Below are positions 1-3,465 of a DNA stretch of 5,309 nt, in pieces. A program made the position numbers and the translations under genes. Positions within the stretch are counted from its first letter, which is position 1. The number at the start of each line of letters is the position of its first letter. The notes beneath the pieces are model-generated. The model saw only the letters and a program-made list of their open reading frames with translations, had not been told where the DNA came from and searched no databases. This DNA comes from Acidimicrobiaceae bacterium (GTDB lineage: Bacteria; Actinomycetota; Acidimicrobiia; Acidimicrobiales; Palsa-688), in contig PMLI01000174.1 of the NCBI GenBank assembly GCA_003158835.1, positions 1-5,309 on the forward strand. Reading direction: 5' to 3'.

Positions 1-220
1 CGCGCTTGAGCCCGAGCACGCAGTCCCGGTCCCGGACGTCGCCCAGCTGCACCTCGACCGACGCCAGGATGTCGGGCTCCAGGTGTTCGAGCCAGCCCCA
101 CGAGCCCATCGAGTTGTAAAGCGCCATGGCGCGAACGCGGTGGCCGGCGCGCACCAGGGTCTCGACCAGATGGGATCCGATAAAGCCGTCGGCTCCTGTT
201 ACGGCAACAAATTCAGGCAT
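1..220 (-). CDS. NAD-dependent epimerase/dehydratase, LegB-like (SDR family), N-terminal 73 residues
   Basis: This is the 5' end of an extended short-chain dehydrogenase; the rest lies beyond the window edge. The product starts MPEFVAVTGADGFIGSH, which contains the Rossmann-fold TGxxGxxG motif that binds NAD(P) (G9, G12, G15). The following LYNSMGSWGWLEHL and the later QLGDVRD (end of the fourth strand, with the usual Asp) resemble LegB-type nucleotide-sugar 4,6-dehydratases and related GDP-mannose or dTDP-glucose dehydratases. Such enzymes oxidise C4 and eliminate water from a UDP-, GDP- or dTDP-linked sugar in the cytosol, giving a 4-keto-6-deoxy intermediate. The catalytic Ser/Thr and YxxxK lie outside the window, so activity and substrate cannot be judged. 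The ATG at 220 is chosen because it follows a strong Shine-Dalgarno sequence and begins just before the first beta strand. It sits 20 nt after the membrane-protein stop, so it is very likely in the same operon. Family assignment is firm; the LegB subtype is an inference from memory of that family. Confidence 0.88.
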   Translation of the reverse strand, partial: MPEFVAVTGADGFIGSHLVETLVRAGHRVRAMALYNSMGSWGWLEHLEPDILASVEVQLGDVRDRDCVLGLKR

Positions 221-225
221 GAGTT

Positions 226-230
226 CTCCT
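226..230 (-). promoter_or_regulatory. Shine-Dalgarno site for the epimerase/dehydratase
   Basis: On the minus strand AGGAG is followed by five bases (AACTC) and then the ATG at 220. It is the best ribosome binding site in the window and fixes the epimerase start inside the 20-nt gap after the membrane-protein stop. Confidence 0.8.
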
Positions 231-240
231 AAGCGGTTGG

Positions 241-1692
241 TTATCCATGGCAGATGGGGCTGACGATGACGCGGGCGGACACGACCGCCAGGCAGATGGC
301 CGATACCAGCGCGGCGACGCAGAAGGCGAGCCTGGCGTCACCAAATGCTCCACCGGCGTGGGTGAGACGGGCGGAAAGCGACCAGGCGCCGTAGACGCCG
401 AGACCGGCGACCCATGTCGGCAGTACCAGGTCGATCCGTCCGCAGGAGGCGACGACCAGGCCCAAGAAAAAGGCAAGGGCCACCGACGCGCCGGCGGCCA
501 ACAACGGCGTCGGGATGGTCATGTCTCGTGCAAAAGCAAGGGCTTCCACCAAGCCGGTCGCGGCGGCCAGGACGGAGAGGTAGGAAACCAGCGAGCGGGC
601 CAGAGCCCTACGTGCCGCCCGGGTGAACTGTGCCAGCGTGTGCGTTCTCAGAAGGGCGCGGCGCGCACTCGCCTTCAGCGAGCGCAACTGCCATTCCATC
701 GCCCCCAGGGACAGGATGATCGGGTAGGCGGCGGCCGCCGGCCAACCCCGCGTGCCGTTGCCGCCGGGCTCGAGCACCATGAAGAGCGCCACAAACAGGC
801 CACAGCACAGGCCGTGCACGAAATAGCGCACCGCGGACGGGGTCTCCGCCAGGGACAGAGCAGGCTCCCGCCACCAGCGAGCCGGCAAATGGCGCAGCGC
901 GGCGAGGACGGTGCCCGCCACGCTGGCGGTGGCCAGCGCTAGGACGACGGCCGCCGGGATGCGGAACGGCTCCTTGACGATGAAGACTATTGAGCCGACG
1001 GCTCCCGGCAGGAGCATGAGCCCGACCGTGACCTCCTGACCTCGCACCACCAGTTCGGCCGCCGCTGTCATGAACGCGCATGCGGCGGCGGCGAACAGCA
1101 CACCGGAGAACTTCCCGCCCAGGAGCACATCGCCCGCCAGGCCCAGGCAGCCACAGGAGATCAACGCCGCCAGCAGTCCCCAGGCCGGTGCCGAACCGGC
1201 CGGCTTGCCCCAGGCTCGCCGCGAAAAACCCACATAGGCCACGAACTGGCTGAAGGCCCAGCCCCAGATGAGGGCGAGGGGCGTCGACCACCACGAGAGC
1301 CAGTGCCCCAGAGCAAGAGTGGCGCCCGCGAACATGATTGCGGGCGCGGCGAACACGATCCCGCGAGCCAGATCCGAGATATCGCCGGAGCGTCTCGTCC
1401 CCGGGTTGGAGGCGGGCGCGCCACGGAGCTCGACTGTGGCATAGAGCTGCTCAGCCAGGCTGAAGACGTCCTTTTGGCCGTAGCGGTCCTGGACCACGGT
1501 ATTGCTCAACCCGCAGGTCTCGAGGGATGCCGCGATCTCGAGCGGGTCTACGGCGGCGTTGACGACCTCGTGCAATGCGACGGGTGCCTCGCTTACCATC
1601 CGGGCCAGCGCCGGGGGAAGCGGCCGGCCGGCTTCCAGCGGTTCAATCGCGGCTACCGACCGTGCATAAGGCGTAAGCCGGGTCTCGCTCAC
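241..1692 (-). CDS. Polytopic membrane protein (about 12 TM) with soluble N-terminal domain, PelF partner
   Basis: A 483-residue protein with no recognised enzymatic motif. Residues 1-105 are hydrophilic to amphipathic and probably cytosolic. They include DPLEIAASLETCGLSNTVV and YGQKDVFSLAEQLYATV, a pattern I recall from actinobacterial proteins encoded beside PelF-type glycosyltransferases (recollection, not a search). The rest has about twelve hydrophobic segments, roughly at 108-128, 134-156, 169-190, 193-215, 221-239, 245-266, 287-307, 317-336, 365-387, 393-416, 422-440 and 451-475. A strongly basic loop lies at about 337-364, with many Arg/Lys. The twelve-segment layout and size match polysaccharide flippase/exporter proteins such as PelG, so a role in moving or assembling the glycan made by PelF is plausible. 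Sequence similarity to PelG is not evident to me. It starts with GTG at 1692, which overlaps the pelF stop by 4 nt (GTGA), indicating translational coupling; the upstream AGGGGG supports this start. The gene is certain; the function is inferred from context. Confidence 0.85.
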   Translation of the reverse strand: MSETRLTPYARSVAAIEPLEAGRPLPPALARMVSEAPVALHEVVNAAVDPLEIAASLETCGLSNTVVQDRYGQKDVFSLAEQLYATVELRGAPASNPGTRRSGDISDLARGIVFAAPAIMFAGATLALGHWLSWWSTPLALIWGWAFSQFVAYVGFSRRAWGKPAGSAPAWGLLAALISCGCLGLAGDVLLGGKFSGVLFAAAACAFMTAAAELVVRGQEVTVGLMLLPGAVGSIVFIVKEPFRIPAAVVLALATASVAGTVLAALRHLPARWWREPALSLAETPSAVRYFVHGLCCGLFVALFMVLEPGGNGTRGWPAAAAYPIILSLGAMEWQLRSLKASARRALLRTHTLAQFTRAARRALARSLVSYLSVLAAATGLVEALAFARDMTIPTPLLAAGASVALAFFLGLVVASCGRIDLVLPTWVAGLGVYGAWSLSARLTHAGGAFGDARLAFCVAALVSAICLAVVSARVIVSPICHG

Positions 1693-3209
1693 GCCGGCGC
1701 CCCCTGGCGAGACACGTCGCTCCCGTCCAGCTGCGTTTCCCGGGCCGGGGCGGACAATTCGATGATTTTGGGCTGCGGGTAGATGATTTTGGGCTGCGGG
1801 CGTCTCGCCACGTCCCGGTAGAGCCTCCGGTAGGTGTCGAAGGAAGCCTTGGCTGTGAAGAGATGGACCACCCGGCTCCGGGCGGCCTTGCCCAAGGCAC
1901 GCCTTTCGTCCGCATTGGCCAATAGGTGCACGCAGGCGTCGGCCACGGCGGAGGGGTTCCTCGGTGGCACGAGCAGCCCTGTGTCGCCGACAGCCTCGGC
2001 CACGCCCCCCACGTCCGTGGCGACCACGGGCCGACCGGTCGCCATCGCTTCCAGCACCGTGTAGGGCAGACCTTCGGAAATGCTCGTGAGCACGACCACG
2101 TGCCCGGCGTGGTAGGCCTCGACCGGGGAGCCGACCCGGCCCTCGAAGGTCGCCGACCCGTCGAGGTCGAGCTCGGCGGCGAGATCAAGGCACTTGTGCA
2201 GGTATTCCTCGCCTCCCTCTGGTACCGGCCCGAAGAGCCGCAGGCGACAGTCGGGGATCGCCACCCGGACTAGGGAGAAGGCGCGCAGCAGGGTCTCGAC
2301 ATCCTTGAGCGGGTCGATCCGCCCTATCCAGGACAGGGTGGGGACGGCCGGCTCGGAGATTGCCACAGGAAAGGACGAGGGGTCGATGCCGTTGCGCACC
2401 GGGTAGATGCGCGTCGGTGGCGTCCCGCCCGCCAGTTCCCACAGGCGGTTGTAACCGCTGCCGGGAGCAACCAGGTCGGCGCTCTTGTAGCCCTCCTGCA
2501 CCAGGAGCTTGAAGAACCGCAACACGATGGCGCGAGCCGGTTGGCTCAGGCTGCCCGGCTTGTAAGACAGGTAGCGCTCCCGCAGGTAGAGGCCATGCTC
2601 GGTCATCAAGAAGGGAGTGCCGTGAGCCCACTTCGCCGCCAACGCAGGCAGTGCGCCCAAGCCGTTGGCAACGGAGTGGCAGAGGTCGGCGGTGGGAGGT
2701 GGGACGGCCAGGGGGCGCAAGAAGTGTTCCAGCAGTATGAGGACATCGACGGCGTCGCCAACGCTGAGGGGGCCCGCGCCGGCGCCATGGGGACGGTGGC
2801 TGCACACCGGCCCGACCCTCAACAGGGTGTCCACCGCATCTTCCGAGGACATAGCGGCGCTCAGCTGCCCGCCTTGGGCGAACTCGGCCAGCTCCTGCAG
2901 CGACTGGACGAAACCGTGGCCGCCGTTGTTGACCGCCATGCTGTTGAAGAACCGCTCCTGTACCGGTCGGAACTGGGCGCGCAAAGTGCGGCCGGCGCGC
3001 CTGCGGGGCGGAGCCGACCACAGCGGTAGGGCGTCGACGGCAGTCACGTTGGACGGTAGATCCCAGGTATTCGTTTCCGTCCCGGTGGCGCTGAGAGCGA
3101 GCACGTCGAATTGGTGCTCGGCGATCTCGCGCACGAGCTGGTCGCACCAAACGCTTACCCCGCCGAGGTGATGGGGGTACGTACCCTCAGTGATCAGTGT
3201 GATTTTCAT
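1689..3209 (-). CDS. pelF: GT4-family glycosyltransferase PelF (DUF3492 + GT4)
   Basis: A 506-residue retaining glycosyltransferase with GT-B fold, related to the Pel exopolysaccharide enzyme PelF, which works in the cytosol with a nucleotide-sugar donor (UDP-GlcNAc/GalNAc type in Pseudomonas; donor here unknown). The N-terminal half is DUF3492-like. It starts MKITLITEGTYPHHLGGVSV, with the hallmark GGVSVWCDQLV at 16-26, and continues to LCHSVANGLGALPALAAKW (176-194) and TEHGLYLRERYL (203-214). The GT4 half has VRNGID (271-276), GRIDPLKD with R297 and K302 that normally contact the donor phosphates, and an intact EX7E motif with E379 and E387 in SEGLPYTVLEAMA. No signal peptide or membrane segment is seen. 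The C-terminal tail from 470 is low in complexity and holds a 7-residue duplication (PQPKIIY/PQPKIIE). The ATG at 3209 is chosen because family members start just before this first strand. A TTG at 3248 is in frame but adds 13 unconserved residues. The ribosome binding site is weak. It is the first gene of the operon. Confidence 0.93.
   Translation of the reverse strand: MKITLITEGTYPHHLGGVSVWCDQLVREIAEHQFDVLALSATGTETNTWDLPSNVTAVDALPLWSAPPRRRAGRTLRAQFRPVQERFFNSMAVNNGGHGFVQSLQELAEFAQGGQLSAAMSSEDAVDTLLRVGPVCSHRPHGAGAGPLSVGDAVDVLILLEHFLRPLAVPPPTADLCHSVANGLGALPALAAKWAHGTPFLMTEHGLYLRERYLSYKPGSLSQPARAIVLRFFKLLVQEGYKSADLVAPGSGYNRLWELAGGTPPTRIYPVRNGIDPSSFPVAISEPAVPTLSWIGRIDPLKDVETLLRAFSLVRVAIPDCRLRLFGPVPEGGEEYLHKCLDLAAELDLDGSATFEGRVGSPVEAYHAGHVVVLTSISEGLPYTVLEAMATGRPVVATDVGGVAEAVGDTGLLVPPRNPSAVADACVHLLANADERRALGKAARSRVVHLFTAKASFDTYRRLYRDVARRPQPKIIYPQPKIIELSAPARETQLDGSDVSRQGAPA
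1700..1705 (-). promoter_or_regulatory. Shine-Dalgarno site for the membrane protein, inside the pelF 3' end
   Basis: AGGGGG on the minus strand ends 7 nt before the GTG start at 1692. It supports the GTG that overlaps the pelF stop codon and suggests re-initiation by ribosomes finishing pelF. Confidence 0.6.
1761..1802 (-). repeat. Two-copy 21-bp in-frame tandem duplication in the pelF 3' end
   Basis: Bases 1761-1781 and 1782-1802 are direct repeats that differ only in the last two bases on the plus strand (TA versus CG), so 19 of 21 match. Being a multiple of three, the duplication keeps the frame and writes PQPKIIY then PQPKIIE at residues 471-484 of PelF. It lies after the last GT4 helix, in the tail, so it should not disturb the catalytic core. 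Confidence 0.9.
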
Positions 3210-3284
3210 AGTCCCACAACGACGGTAAGGGAAATTTGCCGCCAGCAATACCCCAGAATTTGCGGTCCGCGCCCCGCATGCCTG

Positions 3285-3312
3285 ATTTCAAATACCCTGC
3301 GCTTCACCGCAA
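3285..3312 (-). promoter_or_regulatory. Possible promoter of the pelF operon
   Basis: On the minus strand TTGCGG (3307-3312) and TGAAAT (3285-3290) are separated by 16 bp and loosely resemble housekeeping -35 and -10 boxes (three and four matches of six). They would give a leader of roughly 70 nt before the pelF ATG. The AT-richer context makes a promoter somewhere in this region likely, but this exact pair is a weak match and could be chance. Confidence 0.2.
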
Positions 3313-3348
3313 CTCACCCTGTATTTATGTTCGGTCGCCTTTGGCGGG

Positions 3349-3364
3349 AGGGCCCGAGGGCCCT
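3349..3364. repeat. GC-rich inverted repeat (hairpin) downstream of the regulator
   Basis: AGGGCC and GGCCCT pair around a four-base loop (CGAG), giving a six-base-pair hairpin. There is no T-run on either side, so it is not a classical terminator. With the hairpin at 3399-3431 it could add to termination of the regulator transcript. Confidence 0.45.
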
Positions 3365-3398
3365 TGCATTACAGCAGGCGCCCCTCGAAGTTTGAAAC

Positions 3399-3431
3399 GG
3401 CTCCCCCTTTTTTGGGCGCGCCAAAGGGGCC
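3399..3431 (-). terminator. Candidate hairpin terminator after the LuxR regulator
   Basis: About 35 nt downstream of the regulator stop codon the strand can fold by pairing CCCC (3404-3407) with GGGG (3426-3429), TTT with AAA (3423-3425) and GG with CC (3421-3422), around a CG-rich loop within GGCGCGCC, with a small bulge; outer GG (3399-3400) and CC (3430-3431) can add pairs. No T-run follows on the minus strand, so it would be a T-less hairpin of the type often proposed in actinobacteria. Function is inferred from position and structure only. Confidence 0.35.
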
Positions 3432-3465
3432 GCGGCGAGCGGCTCACAAGGACAAGACGGGCAGC

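Larger units (their letters stand above)
3210..3465. other. Non-coding gap between the regulator and pelF
   Basis: This 256-bp gap is the only substantial non-coding stretch. The half nearer the regulator stop (about 3336-3465) is GC-rich and holds hairpins at 3399-3431, 3349-3364 and a small one at 3336-3346 (CGCC/GGCG). The half nearer pelF (3210-3335) has more A+T and carries short repeated words: AATTTGC at 3233-3239 and 3257-3263, 24 bp apart, and a 9-bp palindrome ATTTCAAAT at 3285-3293. The palindrome's 7-base core recurs, in the other orientation, at 3391-3397 inside GTTTGAAAC. I see no convincing small gene, RNA gene or known riboswitch here. Confidence 0.7.

Noticed and set aside
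247..942. Plus-strand open frame of 231 codons opposite the membrane-protein gene
   Set aside because: Its product is rich in Gly, Arg, Gln and Asp without any domain pattern, typical of the antisense of a GC-rich gene; the minus-strand frame has coherent membrane segments and coupling to pelF.
2185..3150. Minus-strand 321-codon open frame overlapping pelF in another frame
   Set aside because: Arg-rich shadow translation; the real frame carries GGVSVW, TEHG and EX7E motifs throughout.
3246..3248. TTG as the start of pelF
   Set aside because: It adds 13 residues not expected in the family, and PelF proteins begin right before the first beta strand (MKITLITEG here).
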